Shown here piece by piece: positions 5,844 to 5,959 of a stretch of 5,959 nt of DNA (positions within the stretch are counted from its first letter, which is position 1; the number at the start of each line of letters is the position of its first letter). The notes beneath the pieces were generated by a model. The model did no database searches. It saw only the letters and a list, made by a program, of their open reading frames with translations, and had not been told where the DNA came from. The translations under genes were made by a program, and so were the position numbers. Origin of the DNA: Kiloniellaceae bacterium (lineage in GTDB: Bacteria > Pseudomonadota > Alphaproteobacteria > Kiloniellales > Kiloniellaceae); assembly GCA_021776195.1 (NCBI GenBank), contig JAJFGK010000144.1, positions 1 through 5,959 on the forward strand. The letters run 5' to 3'.

Positions 5844-5959
5844 ATGACCGCGAAGATTTTACCCGCTGGCAAGGCGCGTGGTGCGCCCTGGTGCTTGCGC
5901 ACCACAAGCAGCGCGGAACGCAGCCAGCGGGTAAAATCTTCGCGGCCTCCGGTGGGGAA
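5844..5959 (+). CDS. Possible start of a rightward gene through the foldback (doubtful)
   Basis: ATG 5844 has AGGA six bases upstream (within AATAGGAACCCAT) and opens a frame with no stop for 38 codons to the window end, starting MTAKILPAGKARGAP. I recognise no family in it, and it runs straight through the 23-bp inverted repeat. The minus strand is also open here (5813-5959, ending at a TAG at 5813-5815), so openness alone proves little. It is listed because the ribosome site and the CtrA-type site upstream would fit a gene that continues outside the window. Confidence 0.15.
   Translation, partial: MTAKILPAGKARGAPWCLRTTSSAERSQRVKSSRPPVG
5848..5945. repeat. Long foldback element with perfect 23-bp arms
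   Basis: Bases 5848-5870 are the exact reverse complement of 5923-5945, with 23 of 23 pairs. The 52-base centre folds further: GTGGTGCGC (5878-5886) pairs perfectly with GCGCACCAC (5897-5905), and GCGC at 5874-5877 can pair with GCGC at 5911-5914. The whole is a 98-base nested hairpin or cruciform. No direct target duplication is visible at its edges (CATATGA to the left, CCTCCGG to the right). It may be a non-autonomous mobile repeat, a structured RNA, or a terminator for a gene beyond the edge. Confidence 0.85.

Overview
The window is GC-rich, with closely packed genes on both strands. It looks like chromosomal DNA from an alphaproteobacterium, most likely near Rhodospirillales. The signs are the E3 protein, an exact CtrA-type site (TTAA-N7-TTAAC) and an intergenic hairpin of the GTCATCCCGG...CCGGGAT type common in such genomes. 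This placement is inferred from sequence style, not from a search.

Layout. (1) At 1-663, minus strand, is the N-terminal 221 residues of a major facilitator transporter that runs off the left edge. (2) It is divergent from a TauD/TfdA-family Fe(II)/2-oxoglutarate dioxygenase (809-1771, plus). The 145 bp between them holds an 8-bp-stem hairpin and a decayed second one. (3) A convergent gap (1772-1922) with a strong 13-bp hairpin and a 12-bp tandem duplication separates the dioxygenase from a stand-alone dihydrolipoamide dehydrogenase (lpd/E3, 1923-3332, minus). (4) Divergent from lpd, after about 210 bp, is a metallo-beta-lactamase-fold hydrolase (3542-4324, plus) that resembles MBLAC2-type acyl-CoA thioesterases. 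(5) Only 16 bp separates its end from the end of a pentapeptide-repeat protein (4341-5429, minus). (6) 5430-5959 holds no convincing gene but is rich in structure: CtrA-type half and full sites, CCGGAAA repeats in phase at 12-13 bp, several short hairpins, and at the right edge a foldback element with perfect 23-bp arms.

Every adjacent gene pair is divergent or convergent, so no two genes share an operon and each appears to be its own transcription unit. Lpd serves the 2-oxo-acid dehydrogenase or glycine cleavage complexes, but none of their other subunits is here. The dioxygenase and transporter may share a divergent control region and perhaps a substrate; that is inference. The least explained part is 5430-5959, where possible cell-cycle (CtrA) control, an iteron-like array and the foldback lie within about 500 bp upstream of the pentapeptide-repeat gene. 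I saw no rRNA, tRNA, CRISPR array, transposase or phage gene, and no clear new multi-gene system.
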